A DNA stretch of 64,000 nucleotides, from positions 172,501-236,500 of the forward strand of contig NVTV01000001.1 in NCBI GenBank assembly GCA_002401695.1, given 5' to 3'. Positions 1-9,016 of the stretch are shown piece by piece; positions within the stretch are counted from its first letter, which is position 1, and each line of letters starts with the position of its first letter. A program made the position numbers and the translations under genes. The notes under the pieces are model-generated. The model saw only the letters and a list, made by a program, of their open reading frames with translations. It did no database searches and was not told the origin of the DNA. The stretch comes from Alphaproteobacteria bacterium. GTDB taxonomy: Bacteria; Pseudomonadota; Alphaproteobacteria; Micavibrionales; Micavibrionaceae.

Positions 1-1019
1 CGGGTGCTTCCATTTTCTTCCTCTCCGTTGAAGATGACCTTATGCGCGTCTTTGCAGGCCAACAGTTGGAAGGCCTCTTAAACAGCAAACGCATCGGCCT
101 TGAAGATGGTGAAGCCTTAGAGCATCCATGGATTTCAAAAATGCTGGAACGCGCACAAGGCAAAGTCGAAGCCATGAACTTCGAAATGCGGAAAAACCTG
201 CTGAAATTCGATGATGTGATGAATAATCAACGTAAAGAAATTTACGAGGAACGCCGCGAAGTTATGAGCGCCGACAACATCGAGGAAATGGTGAAAGACA
301 TGCGCCACGATGCAATCGAAGACGCCGTAGAACGCTGCATCCCTGCCGGTGCATATGCCGAGCAATGGGATACGGATACCCTTGAAACAGAAATTCTACG
401 CGTTATAAACATGCAACTGCCCGTCAAAGATTGGGCAAAGGAAGAAGGCATCGCCGACCATGAATTGATGGAGCGTATTATTGATTCCTCTGACAAGAAA
501 ATGGCCGAAAAAGTTGCAAATACAGGCGCAGATATCTGGAGACAGATCGAAAAATCCATCGTCCTTCAAATGATTGACCAGCATTGGAAAGAACATCTCT
601 TAAACCTCGATCATCTTCGCCAAGGTATTAATCTGCGTGCATTTGGTCAAAAAGATCCGCTTAATGAATATAAAACCGAAGCGTTCTCAATGTTTCAAAA
701 CATGCTTGAATCCATGCGGGAAACCATCACCCAGACACTTTGTTTGGTGGAAGTAAATATGGACACCAATGGCGCAAGCCTAACCATGAACCCAAGCAGC
801 GACACGCCAACACAGGAAAGTAGATCTGACCCTGCTCTATCAGGGGCAGGATCAGGGACGTCGCCGCAAAACAGGCAAACCGCACCAAAACCTTTCCCAC
901 AAAAACGCGTCTTATTTAACAAAGATGATCCCGAAACATGGGGCAAAACACCACGCAACGCACCATGCCCATGTGGATCAGGAAAGAAATACAAACAGTG
1001 CCATGGAAAAATCACCTGA
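1..1019 (+). CDS. secA: Protein translocase subunit SecA, C-terminal 338 residues (5' truncated by window edge)
   Basis: SecA is the cytosolic ATPase motor that pushes unfolded preproteins through SecYEG. The reading frame is open from base 3 without a start, and the first residues (GASIFFLSVEDDLM) match the conserved core near the end of the second nucleotide-binding region. The helical scaffold follows, including the EHPWISKMLERAQ and KNLLKFDDVMN blocks. A low-complexity linker leads to the C-terminal zinc-binding SEC-C motif, Cys-Pro-Cys-Gly followed eight residues later by Cys-His, which in proteobacteria binds SecB and ribosomes. The last 17 bases overlap the next gene. Only the C-terminal third or so of a roughly 900-residue protein is visible, so the ATPase motifs cannot be checked. 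Confidence 0.97.
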   Translation, partial: GASIFFLSVEDDLMRVFAGQQLEGLLNSKRIGLEDGEALEHPWISKMLERAQGKVEAMNFEMRKNLLKFDDVMNNQRKEIYEERREVMSADNIEEMVKDMRHDAIEDAVERCIPAGAYAEQWDTDTLETEILRVINMQLPVKDWAKEEGIADHELMERIIDSSDKKMAEKVANTGADIWRQIEKSIVLQMIDQHWKEHLLNLDHLRQGINLRAFGQKDPLNEYKTEAFSMFQNMLESMRETITQTLCLVEVNMDTNGASLTMNPSSDTPTQESRSDPALSGAGSGTSPQNRQTAPKPFPQKRVLFNKDDPETWGKTPRNAPCPCGSGKKYKQCHGKIT

Positions 1020-1905
1020 GCCTACCTCCCGTGACTATATAGAGACTGCCCTCACATGCCAAAACAGCGAGGGCACACATAAAATCGTCTATAGCGATTG
1101 GGGACAGGACAATATGCAAGTCATTGTCTGCATCCATGGCCTGACAGGAAACGGGCATGATTTTGATTATCTCGCCCCTCACCTCGTTGAATGCGGATAC
1201 CGCGTGATTGCCATTGACCTTGCCGGACGCGGGCGCAGTGACTTTCTGCCCAATCCACTGGACTATAATTATCAGCAATATCATCAAGATATTCTCGCCG
1301 TTCTCATGCATTTAAATCTGAACACACCGCGCAGTGTTGATTGGCTGGGTGTTTCGCTTGGCGGGCTACTTGGTATTGCTTTAGCGGCTGAGGAAGATAC
1401 CCCAATCCGTCGTCTGATTTTAAATGATGTTGGCCCAGAAGTGCCGAAAAAAATGGTGAAATTCATCCTGCGCATTATCAAGAAACTCTATAAATTCAAA
1501 AACGTTGCACGGTTGGAAAAACGCATGCGTAAAACCCGTGGCCTAACATGGGGGCCAATTACGGATGCGCAATGGAAATACATGGCAGAGCATAATTTCC
1601 GCACCATCCGCAAGAGGAAAATCGCCTACGCGTATGATGAGAAAATCGCAAGAATTTTTAAAACCCAGCCGACAGGCACAGTTGATTTATGGCCTCTCTG
1701 GGATCAGATCAAATGCCCTACGCTTGTGCTGCGCGGTGGACGATCCGTTATCCTATCCAAAGATATTTTGGAGAAAATGCAGCGCACCGCCATTGGTTTT
1801 TCCCTCGATACACATATCTTCGAAGATTGCGGCCACGTCCCATCCCTGATGGCACCAGAGCAAATCGCCGTTATCGAAGATTGGCTAGAAAAACGCAGTC
1901 TATGA
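1003..1905 (+). CDS. Alpha/beta-fold hydrolase, 300 aa
   Basis: Predicted cytosolic alpha/beta hydrolase of unknown substrate. Residues 45-46 (HG) form the oxyanion-hole motif, the nucleophile elbow GVSLG has Ser118, and a C-terminal GHVPS supplies the histidine. At the position where many relatives have Ser-Asp (LRGxxSDxL) this protein reads LRGGRSVIL, so the usual catalytic acid may be missing or moved; this is an alignment by eye. The ATG at 1003 is preferred over an in-frame start at 925 because the latter would lie deep inside secA. The stop overlaps the next start (ATGA), so translation is probably coupled with the oxidoreductase and aldo-keto reductase genes that follow. A shared catabolic or detoxification role is inference. 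Confidence 0.85.
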   Translation: MEKSPEPTSRDYIETALTCQNSEGTHKIVYSDWGQDNMQVIVCIHGLTGNGHDFDYLAPHLVECGYRVIAIDLAGRGRSDFLPNPLDYNYQQYHQDILAVLMHLNLNTPRSVDWLGVSLGGLLGIALAAEEDTPIRRLILNDVGPEVPKKMVKFILRIIKKLYKFKNVARLEKRMRKTRGLTWGPITDAQWKYMAEHNFRTIRKRKIAYAYDEKIARIFKTQPTGTVDLWPLWDQIKCPTLVLRGGRSVILSKDILEKMQRTAIGFSLDTHIFEDCGHVPSLMAPEQIAVIEDWLEKRSL

Positions 1906-3074
1906 ACCAAACAAACACAGACATCGTAATTTTCGGCGCGGGGATAGCAGGTCTGTGGACGTTTAATCGCCTGAAAACCATGGGCTATGATGTTTTATTG
2001 CTGGAAAAAGAAAGCATCGGCTGCGGACAAACCATCGCATCACAAGGGATCATCCATTCAGGCTTAAAATTCTCTCTCGCAGGGAAAGTAAACGCACTCG
2101 CCAAATCCATCAGTGCAATGCCCGATCTATGGCGCGACGCTCTGAAAGGCAAAGGTGATGTTGATTTACGCGCCGCACATGTTAGCGCACAATCACAACA
2201 ACTCCTCATCCCCGCTGGTTTTATGGGCGGCCTGACCAAGCTGGTCACAAAGAAAACGCTCGGCAACTCTGTCCATGAAATCCCCCATGATGAGTGGCCG
2301 GACGACATTAAACGCGCTGGCTTTAAAGGCAGCGTCATATTCATGGGCGAACCTGTTTTGGATATCCCCAGTGTCCTGCGCGCACTGGCTGAGCCTTATA
2401 AATCATGCATCAAACAGGTTGCCGAAGAACAAGCCACTGCGCCCTTCGACTTTCTGAAACAACACAATATCACCGCCAAACGCATCATCTTCACCGGCGC
2501 GGCAAGCAATCACGAGATTGCAAAAACCCACGCACAAGATGAAGGCCTCGCCACCCAAAAACGCCCTTTGATGCAAGGCATGCTCAAGAACGCACCCTTC
2601 CCGCTTTATGCGCATCTTGTTGGCAAAACGGACAAGCCTATCGCCTCTATCACCACCCATAAAATGACTGACGGCACATTGGTATGGTATCTGGGCGGCG
2701 GCGTGGCAGAGCGTAGAAAAGACGCCGACCCGCACGATGTTTATAATGATATGATGAAAGCGTTTAAAGCGTATCTCCCCGCCGTGGATTTCTCCAACAT
2801 TGAATGGAGCGTCCTGCCGATTGATCGCGTTGAGGGCAAATCAAAGACCGATAGCTGGATGCCTGATACGCCAACAATCCATCATACGGATGCGGCGCTT
2901 TATTGCTGGCCGACAAAACTGACCTTCGCACCAATGCTGTCAGATATGATATTGAAGGATTTAGAGAAGCAGAGCATTATCCCATCCGCCTCCGAAAGCG
3001 ATTTTTCGTTCCTCCCTGATGCCGCATACACGCAAACCCCATGGGATAAAGCGCAGTGGAGCAAGCCCGCATGA
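1902..3074 (+). CDS. FAD-dependent oxidoreductase (DAO family), 390 aa
   Basis: A flavoprotein of the D-amino-acid oxidase/glycine oxidase superfamily. The N-terminal dinucleotide-binding motif GAGIAG sits at residues 12-17 after a hydrophobic beta strand, and the acidic end of the second strand (LLLEKE) is what would bind the FAD ribose. The SQGIIHSGLKF segment near residues 46-56 is typical of the family's flavin-contacting region. The substrate cannot be named; relatives oxidise amino acids or 2-hydroxyacids. ATG at 1902 overlaps the hydrolase stop by four bases, and its own stop overlaps the aldo-keto reductase start in the same way, giving a tightly coupled three-gene unit. A much earlier in-frame start at 1689 would overlap the hydrolase by over 200 bases and is rejected. 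Confidence 0.88.
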   Translation: MNQTNTDIVIFGAGIAGLWTFNRLKTMGYDVLLLEKESIGCGQTIASQGIIHSGLKFSLAGKVNALAKSISAMPDLWRDALKGKGDVDLRAAHVSAQSQQLLIPAGFMGGLTKLVTKKTLGNSVHEIPHDEWPDDIKRAGFKGSVIFMGEPVLDIPSVLRALAEPYKSCIKQVAEEQATAPFDFLKQHNITAKRIIFTGAASNHEIAKTHAQDEGLATQKRPLMQGMLKNAPFPLYAHLVGKTDKPIASITTHKMTDGTLVWYLGGGVAERRKDADPHDVYNDMMKAFKAYLPAVDFSNIEWSVLPIDRVEGKSKTDSWMPDTPTIHHTDAALYCWPTKLTFAPMLSDMILKDLEKQSIIPSASESDFSFLPDAAYTQTPWDKAQWSKPA

Positions 3075-3841
3075 AACATATTGCATTAGGACAAACAGGG
3101 CTGAAAATATCTCCCCTCGGGCTTGGCACCGTGAAATTCGGACGAAACCAAGGGGTTAAATACCCACAAGACTTTGACCTGCCTGATGATGAACGCCTGC
3201 TCAACCTGCTCAACCTTGCTAAATCATTGGGCATCAATATGCTGGACACCGCGCCCGCCTATGGCACCAGTGAAGAACGCCTCGGCACATTACTGGCTGG
3301 GCAACGTGAAGACTGGGTTATTATCGGCAAAGCAGGCGAAGAATTTGAAGACGGTAAATCATCCTACAACTTCACTCCCGATCATTTTGAGCGAAGTTTA
3401 GAGCGCTCCCTCAAACGCCTGAACACCGATTATATCGACGCGCTGCTCATCCATTCCGATGGCGCGGATATGGAGATTTTAAACAACGATGCCTTGATTA
3501 AAAAAATGCATGATTTCAAAGATCAAGGCTTGGTCAAGGCCATTGGCGCCTCAACAAAAACAGCGCAAGGCGGTATAAAAACGCTTGAGCTGATGGATCT
3601 ATGCATGGCAACCTACACCCCTGATTATACAGATGAAAAACCCGTTCTGGATTATGCGCAGAAACATAATAAAGGCGTCATCCTGAAAAAAGTCCTGTCC
3701 AGTGGACACAACACCAACATCAAAGATGCTCTGCGCTTTGCCTTTGACCATAAAGGAACCAGCGGCGTTATCATCGGCACAATCACACCAAAGCATTTAG
3801 AGCAAAACATCAAAGTAATGAATAATATTCTAAATCATTGA
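3071..3841 (+). CDS. Aldo/keto reductase family protein, 256 aa
   Basis: NAD(P)H-dependent aldo/keto reductase. The full catalytic tetrad is visible: Asp59 and Tyr64 in LDTAPAYG, Lys87 in IIGKAG and His128 in LLIHSDG. The C-terminal GVIIGT motif matches the nucleotide-binding end of the TIM barrel. At 256 residues it is shorter than the usual 280-320, mainly because loops are short. The ATG at 3071 overlaps the stop of the FAD oxidoreductase (ATGA), which favours it over an ATG at 3056. It closes the hydrolase/oxidoreductase/reductase unit downstream of secA. The natural carbonyl substrate is unknown. Confidence 0.9.
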   Translation: MKHIALGQTGLKISPLGLGTVKFGRNQGVKYPQDFDLPDDERLLNLLNLAKSLGINMLDTAPAYGTSEERLGTLLAGQREDWVIIGKAGEEFEDGKSSYNFTPDHFERSLERSLKRLNTDYIDALLIHSDGADMEILNNDALIKKMHDFKDQGLVKAIGASTKTAQGGIKTLELMDLCMATYTPDYTDEKPVLDYAQKHNKGVILKKVLSSGHNTNIKDALRFAFDHKGTSGVIIGTITPKHLEQNIKVMNNILNH

Positions 3842-3897
3842 CTTAATATGGAAAAATAATTAATAAATCACAGGTAATGTGAAAAGACGGGTAAAAA

Positions 3898-4185
3898 ATG
3901 GAACTTAAAGAAGCCTTTGCAAGCAAGAACACTGGGATTATCTATCCTAAAGCTGCATGGAAAAAAGCAAACGCCCGTATAGATGCCGAAGCATACGCCG
4001 CACAATATCTTATGACGCACAATGAAGAGCTAAAGCATCAAGGTGTTACAAAACCTGCGGCAGCGATGTATGTAACGGATCACCGTGAAATTCACTTTGC
4101 AATTTATGACAGCGAAAATGAAGAACCAGCAGATGTTACACCAAAAGATGTCCGTGTATTAAGACCTGTCGCCCCGTATTTCTAA
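3898..4185 (+). CDS. Hypothetical protein, 95 aa
   Basis: Small soluble protein that I do not recognise. It has no signal peptide or membrane helix. The first half is rich in alanine, lysine and asparagine and predicted helical (DAEAYAAQYLMTHNEEL). The second half alternates in a beta-like pattern (AAMYVTDHREIHFAIYDSE) and ends VRVLRPVAPYF. The start is the only in-frame ATG near the beginning, preceded by a weak GGGT. It stands alone, 56 bases after the aldo-keto reductase, and faces corC with a terminator-like inverted repeat between them. Codon use resembles the neighbours, so it is probably genuine. Confidence 0.6.
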   Translation: MELKEAFASKNTGIIYPKAAWKKANARIDAEAYAAQYLMTHNEELKHQGVTKPAAAMYVTDHREIHFAIYDSENEEPADVTPKDVRVLRPVAPYF

Positions 4186-4198
4186 CAATGCCGAATTT

Positions 4199-4229
4199 GG
4201 TATAAATCAAAATCGATTTTGGATTTACC
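4199..4229. terminator. Candidate bidirectional terminator
   Basis: An imperfect inverted repeat with arms ggtataaatc-aaaatc and gatttt-ggatttacc lies in the 46-base gap between the convergent 95-aa gene and corC. Both strands carry A/T runs next to the stem. It could end transcription from both sides. Confidence 0.45.
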
Positions 4230-4231
4230 GT

Positions 4232-5488
4232 TTATGACGGCGTAATACGCACCAAAGTAATCTGATTTCTTTGCTTGCGTACGATATCCATCTGGAAACC
4301 ATGAAAACGGAAAGATTGGTTAATATCAGGCACCATACGGGACTCAAACAAAATCAGTCCGGCAATAGTCGCATAATCCTCATCAGGCAAACGCCAATCA
4401 AATTCACGGTTCAAATCACGTATCGTAACCGCACCATCCACAATATATGCGCCATTCGATAATTTCCGCACACCCGACATAGATTCGTCATGCTCGTCAT
4501 CAATGTCCCCTACGATTTCCTCCAGAATATCCTCTAATGTCACAACCCCCATGAACGAGCCATATTCATCAACAACCAGACAGAAATGTTCCTTACGCTC
4601 ACGAAAGGCTTGCAACTGGCCATAGAGATTGGTGGTCTCGGGAATAAACCACGGCTTCATCGCGATACGTGCCAAGTCAATATTCTTGATATCGCCACCC
4701 GTATCCAGTAACTCGCGCAATAACTCCTTCGTATGGATAACACCAACGATGTTATCAGGATTATTCCGCCACAAAGGAATCCGTGTAAACTGGCTTTCCA
4801 AAACCTGCGCTACAATTTTGTCCATTGGCTGTTCAATATCAATCATCGCTACATTTTTTCGATGCACCATGATTTCATCAATATCAACATCGGCCAAATC
4901 AAGAATAGAGCGCAGCATCGCGCGTTGGTCTTGCGCCGCCTTTGCACCGCCGTCATGCATATCAATTACGCCGCGCAGCAACTCTTGGTGCGATCCCCCA
5001 TCACCGCCCTTCGACATATCAACATTCATCATCTTAAGAACACGGTGTACAATCCAAGTAACAGCCTCTGTCACGGGCGCGAACACAATAATAACAATGC
5101 GAATAATAGGCGATATGCGCATCGCAACACTTTCAGCATGATAAAACGCATAGGTTTTAGGCAGAACTTCTGCAAAAATCAAGACAAGGATCGTCATCAC
5201 AACTGTCGCAATAAGAACGCCAATATCACCGAATATTTTCATCAAGATGCTGGTTGCCAACGCCGAAGCCAGAATATTTACCAGATTATTACCCAGCAAA
5301 AGCGCACCGATCATTCGGTCTTTTTGCTCTCTGATACGATTAACCAAGGCCGCGCGTTTATCGCCGTGCCTTTCCCGCGACAACAACCGTGCTTTGGACG
5401 CCGCCGTAAATGCGGTTTCCGAGCCTGAAAAGAAGCCCGACAGGATCAACAATACAATAATCGCAATGATGGAGAATATAAGTTCCAT
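4232..5488 (-). CDS. HlyC/CorC (CNNM-type) membrane protein with CBS pair, 418 aa
   Basis: Inner-membrane protein of the CNNM/CorC family, linked in relatives to Mg2+/Co2+ homeostasis. Three to four transmembrane segments occupy roughly residues 1-150 (DUF21/CNNM domain), starting with LLILSGFFSGSETAFTA and its typical GSE motif. Two CBS repeats follow at about residues 195-330 (VMVHRKNVAMIDIE and VVDEYGSFMGVVTLEDILEEIVG). The C-terminal CorC_HlyC domain begins near SNGAYIVDG. It is the last gene of the aroK-aroB-corC cluster, starting 8 bases after aroB, an arrangement common in alphaproteobacteria. The exact transported ion is not deducible. Confidence 0.92.
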   Translation of the reverse strand: MELIFSIIAIIVLLILSGFFSGSETAFTAASKARLLSRERHGDKRAALVNRIREQKDRMIGALLLGNNLVNILASALATSILMKIFGDIGVLIATVVMTILVLIFAEVLPKTYAFYHAESVAMRISPIIRIVIIVFAPVTEAVTWIVHRVLKMMNVDMSKGGDGGSHQELLRGVIDMHDGGAKAAQDQRAMLRSILDLADVDIDEIMVHRKNVAMIDIEQPMDKIVAQVLESQFTRIPLWRNNPDNIVGVIHTKELLRELLDTGGDIKNIDLARIAMKPWFIPETTNLYGQLQAFRERKEHFCLVVDEYGSFMGVVTLEDILEEIVGDIDDEHDESMSGVRKLSNGAYIVDGAVTIRDLNREFDWRLPDEDYATIAGLILFESRMVPDINQSFRFHGFQMDIVRKQRNQITLVRITPS

Positions 5489-5496
5489 GGCTGTTT

Positions 5497-6612
5497 CTAG
5501 TCCCGTTCATTCAAAGAGTGCGCTAAGATATCACGCACCATTTTTTCCGGTACATCTTGAGTTACAAACGCAGAACCAATAGCCTTCACCAAAATAAAGG
5601 TCATCTTGTTATCAACGGCTTTCTTATCGCGCTGCATCGTCGCAATCAAATCATCAACACTTGCAGTTAAACCAATATTCCCAGCATGAACAGGCAAGCC
5701 CATAGCCTTAAAATGTTCACGAACACGAAGCGCATCCGCTTGCGGACACAACCCCATTTCAACCGACAAATCAAACGCCATCATTGTGCCGATTGCAACG
5801 CCTTCGCCATGTAACAAAGTGCCGTCATACCCTGCTGCCGCTTCGAGAGCATGCCCGAATGTATGCCCAAGATTAAGCAATGCGCGCTTACCATGCTCGC
5901 GCTCATCCGCTTCGACAATTGCGGCTTTGGCCTTACAACTTTCTTCAACCGCGTGTGAAATACTCTGTATATCAATATCAAGAACCAAAGAGCCATTAAT
6001 CTCCAGCCACTCAAAAAAATCAAGATCATCAATCAAGCCATACTTGACCACCTCCGCATAGCCGGCCCGAACTTCACGTGTGGGCAAGGTTTTAAACACG
6101 TCCATATCCGCAATAACCGCGGCTGGTTGATAAAAATTGCCAACAAGGTTCTTGCCGTATTTCGTATTGATACCAGTCTTGCCACCGACGGAGCTATCCA
6201 CCTGCGCCAGCAAGGATGTCGGGATTTGCACATAAGGCACACCGCGCAAAACCGTCGCCGCAGCAAAGCCTGCCAAATCACCAATCACCCCACCGCCAAC
6301 CGCGAACACAACAGAATTACGATGAATGTTATGCTCTAACATCCAGTCATGCACCTCTTGCAAGCGTGTGTAGCATTTCGTTTTCTCGCCATGGGGAACA
6401 ACTAAAACCTCACAAAACTGTGTGCCTGCCTGCTGCAACGTTTTCTGCAAAGCCCGCGCATAAGGCTCAACATTGTCATCCGTGATTAGAAATATTTTCT
6501 TCCCCTCAATATCAAAAGGCAAAAAATCGCCAATGAAGGATAAAAGATTGGCACCGATTGCAATCTTATAACTGCGCTCACCTAAATCAATTTCAACTAA
6601 TTTTGTCTGCAT
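5497..6612 (-). CDS. aroB: 3-Dehydroquinate synthase, 371 aa
   Basis: Second enzyme of the shikimate pathway; it converts DAHP to 3-dehydroquinate using NAD+ and a divalent metal in the cytosol. Diagnostic blocks include VPHGEKTK, the glycine-rich NAD-binding GGGVIGDLAGFAAA, the lysine-containing DSSVGGKTGIN and the metal-ligand histidine region LNLGHTFGHALEA. The length is normal. It begins one base after the aroK stop, so the two shikimate genes are translationally linked. Confidence 0.97.
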   Translation of the reverse strand: MQTKLVEIDLGERSYKIAIGANLLSFIGDFLPFDIEGKKIFLITDDNVEPYARALQKTLQQAGTQFCEVLVVPHGEKTKCYTRLQEVHDWMLEHNIHRNSVVFAVGGGVIGDLAGFAAATVLRGVPYVQIPTSLLAQVDSSVGGKTGINTKYGKNLVGNFYQPAAVIADMDVFKTLPTREVRAGYAEVVKYGLIDDLDFFEWLEINGSLVLDIDIQSISHAVEESCKAKAAIVEADEREHGKRALLNLGHTFGHALEAAAGYDGTLLHGEGVAIGTMMAFDLSVEMGLCPQADALRVREHFKAMGLPVHAGNIGLTASVDDLIATMQRDKKAVDNKMTFILVKAIGSAFVTQDVPEKMVRDILAHSLNERD

Positions 6613-6613
6613 T

Positions 6614-7153
6614 TTACGTTCGGAGTTCCTGTATTATTATGTTCACAACATCCTGAATATCATCGGACATATTATCAACGTGAATATCCGCCTGAGCATA
6701 TAGGCTTTCGCGGGCAGATAAAAGCTCTTCTAATTTTTTGCGAGGATTATCACATTTCAATAACGGTCTGCCATCATCATCGCCTAAACGCGCCAGAATC
6801 GTTTCAACATCACAACGCAACCAAACAGAGGTTGCCCGCACCTTGATATCCTTCATTATTTCAGTGACCGTCACCGCGCCGCCACCCGTAGAAATAACGC
6901 ACCCACCGCGCCCTAACAAATCTTGCATTTTTTGTTGTTCCAACATACGAAAAGCCTTTTCCCCATCATTAGAAAAGATTTGTGTAATCGGCATCCCCTG
7001 TTCTTCTACAATTAAGTCATCACAATCATACAATGGGCACCCCAATGCAACAGACAAGGCTTTCCCAAGCGCGCTCTTGCCGCTGCCCATCATCCCCACC
7101 AACACAATTGGTGTTTGCAAAACATCCACCTCACTCTTTTTGTCACTATTCAT
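6614..7153 (-). CDS. aroK: Shikimate kinase, 179 aa
   Basis: Phosphorylates shikimate at the 3-hydroxyl with ATP. The Walker A loop GMMGSGKS is at residues 20-27, the shikimate-binding DCDDLI segment follows, and STGGGAV is the second substrate loop. The LID arginine region (GRPLLKCDNPRKKLEELL) is present. About 12 extra residues precede the core. It is the first gene of the aroK-aroB-corC unit and is transcribed away from the 7244 mini-gene, so the roughly 90-base gap should hold divergent promoters. Confidence 0.95.
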   Translation of the reverse strand: MNSDKKSEVDVLQTPIVLVGMMGSGKSALGKALSVALGCPLYDCDDLIVEEQGMPITQIFSNDGEKAFRMLEQQKMQDLLGRGGCVISTGGGAVTVTEIMKDIKVRATSVWLRCDVETILARLGDDDGRPLLKCDNPRKKLEELLSARESLYAQADIHVDNMSDDIQDVVNIIIQELRT

Positions 7154-7163
7154 GTGCTTGCCC

Positions 7164-7192
7164 TTTCAAAGCATCCCCATCTTTGCTATACA
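7164..7192 (+). promoter_or_regulatory. Candidate sigma-70-type promoter for the 7244 operon
   Basis: TTTCAA and TATACA are separated by 17 bases in the gap between aroK and the divergent mini-gene. The -35 box is weak but the spacing is right. No experimental support; it is read by eye only. Confidence 0.35.
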
Positions 7193-7243
7193 ATATCTTG
7201 TTTACAGATAGCCTTGAAACTTTACAACATAAACTGATCATTG

Positions 7244-7381
7244 ATGCCGTTCTTATTAAAAATAATTTTCGCCGCTCTTGTCTTTGTTATCGTGGGCGCA
7301 GCCACCATTCTCATGATAACCGATGTTTCTGTACCACAGAAAGAAATCACGAAAACCGTTGCGAATGATCGTTTTTTATGA
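7244..7381 (+). CDS. Single-helix membrane mini-protein, 45 aa
   Basis: Very short gene with one strongly hydrophobic segment at about residues 3-26 (LLKIIFAALVFVIVGAATIL) followed by a short charged tail (VPQKEITKTVANDRF). Its stop overlaps the start of the 541-aa secreted protein in an ATGA arrangement, the same coupling seen for other neighbours here, which argues it is translated. It could be a small bitopic membrane protein or, less likely, a leader peptide setting translation of the next gene. No family is recognised. Confidence 0.6.
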   Translation: MPFLLKIIFAALVFVIVGAATILMITDVSVPQKEITKTVANDRFL

Positions 7382-9003
7382 TGATACAACGAAATAAAAT
7401 ACATCTTATAATATGTGCCTTAATGGCAATCCTCTTCACATCAGAGGCTTACGCGCAAGACACACAATACGAATCCATCGGGCTGTTTGATTCCGGTCAT
7501 AAAAACTCATTAGGTGCAGGCATCTATCACAAATCAAGCCGCGCCGCTCTGACAAAACTTCTGGAACAAACAAAAAGCAGCCAATGGATTGTGCTGGAAA
7601 GAGAAATAAACCACTTTCTTTTAACCGCCGCCGATGCCTCCGCGATCAATAACGACATTAACGTTGAAACAGGAAAAGACCTATTTACCCTACGCCTGAA
7701 TGCCCTTCTTGAACGTGGCCTAAACAAACAAGTCTTTGACCTGTTCACAAAGATACCTGAAGAAACGACACAAGAGTCCCTCGCCTATTCAGGGGTCTTA
7801 AGCATGCTTCTCAATAAAGAAAAAGCACTGGCTTGCCTTGACACAAAAACACTATTACCGCACTTCAAAGATAAACCATTCTGGCAAGAACTGGATGCCT
7901 ATTGCACGCTGTCCCTCTCTACACAACCCCACGAAGCTGAACAAAAAACAATCACCAACTCAAATAAAAATATCATACAATCCATTATATCCTCCAAAAA
8001 ATTTAAATTCGAATATGAACCCACAGCATTTGCCGCGCTCTCCCCACTCGAACGTGCAATATTAACGGCAGAAAACAGAATCACACTGAAAAATGCCTAT
8101 AAAGATACCCCCGTGCAACATCTTGCCCCTCTCCTTCAACAATCACACATTAATGAAGAAACAAGAATTCTGCTAACCATGCAGGCTATTGGACATGGCA
8201 TCCTTGAAACCGATGTGCTGACATCCCTGTATGAAACGTTAAACAAAAAAGATACAACCCTGAAAGGTATCGGCGAAATTGCAGCATTATATGGCGAAAC
8301 CAAAAAAGGCTGGATACCAAAAAAACGTAAAGATAAAATAGAGCGCGCCTTTGCTCTGGCAAAAAATTACGGCGATTTATCACTCCTGCCATTCCTACCT
8401 ATTTTAATGAAAATGGAGCCCGGCGAGGATCTTTCTTTAGTAAATGCCAAACGCAGTGTCTTTTTATTTTTATACAGTGATCAAACATTCCCATCCAAAT
8501 GGATAAAATATTTACAAAAAACATCTATTGATCCTTCCGATAACAAGCACCATGAAAAACTGCGTTCACAAATACTCTACGCGGCGATAACCCTTACCCA
8601 GAGTGATGATCCGGATTTTATGTTACGCGCCAAAAAGACAATAAAGCCTTATCAATTATCAAACAGCACCTTGGCAGCATTAAAAAACATTACAGAAACT
8701 ATTGACATAAACACTGATATTAGTGATAAAGTTCAGTATATTTATGAAAATGATTTTGACTTGACTGAAAATAGAAGTTATACAATGCCACCGTCTATCC
8801 TTATGGATGCGCTACGGCAGTCGAGTAACAATCAAGATATTGGTGCAACTTTGTTATTATCCAGTGCTATTTTGGGTGGGATAGAACGTAAAGAGTTATA
8901 CCTTGGAACATTAGGCGATATTAGTATCGCGCTGCGTAAAATAGGATCAAAACAAGTATCTCGTCGTATATTGGCGCAAGCCATATTAGAGATAGAAAAT
9001 TAA
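7378..9003 (+). CDS. Secreted or periplasmic alpha-helical protein, 541 aa
   Basis: I do not recognise a named family. A clear Sec signal peptide (about residues 1-27, hydrophobic core then AYAQD as the cleavage region) is followed by an almost entirely helical protein with repeated amphipathic segments such as RLNALLERGLNKQVFDLF and GIGEIAALYGETKKGW, suggestive of degenerate TPR or other alpha-solenoid repeats. There are no obvious catalytic motifs. It overlaps the 45-aa membrane mini-protein and lies 13 bases before xerD, so it belongs to a three-gene unit. A periplasmic scaffold role is inference only. Confidence 0.8.
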   Translation: MMIQRNKIHLIICALMAILFTSEAYAQDTQYESIGLFDSGHKNSLGAGIYHKSSRAALTKLLEQTKSSQWIVLEREINHFLLTAADASAINNDINVETGKDLFTLRLNALLERGLNKQVFDLFTKIPEETTQESLAYSGVLSMLLNKEKALACLDTKTLLPHFKDKPFWQELDAYCTLSLSTQPHEAEQKTITNSNKNIIQSIISSKKFKFEYEPTAFAALSPLERAILTAENRITLKNAYKDTPVQHLAPLLQQSHINEETRILLTMQAIGHGILETDVLTSLYETLNKKDTTLKGIGEIAALYGETKKGWIPKKRKDKIERAFALAKNYGDLSLLPFLPILMKMEPGEDLSLVNAKRSVFLFLYSDQTFPSKWIKYLQKTSIDPSDNKHHEKLRSQILYAAITLTQSDDPDFMLRAKKTIKPYQLSNSTLAALKNITETIDINTDISDKVQYIYENDFDLTENRSYTMPPSILMDALRQSSNNQDIGATLLLSSAILGGIERKELYLGTLGDISIALRKIGSKQVSRRILAQAILEIEN

Positions 9004-9016
9004 AGGAGAAAGACCA

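Noticed and set aside
4733..5428. A 231-residue open frame antisense to corC
   Set aside because: Its protein is rich in Asn, His and Arg with no recognisable pattern, and it is the mirror of a well-supported CorC frame.
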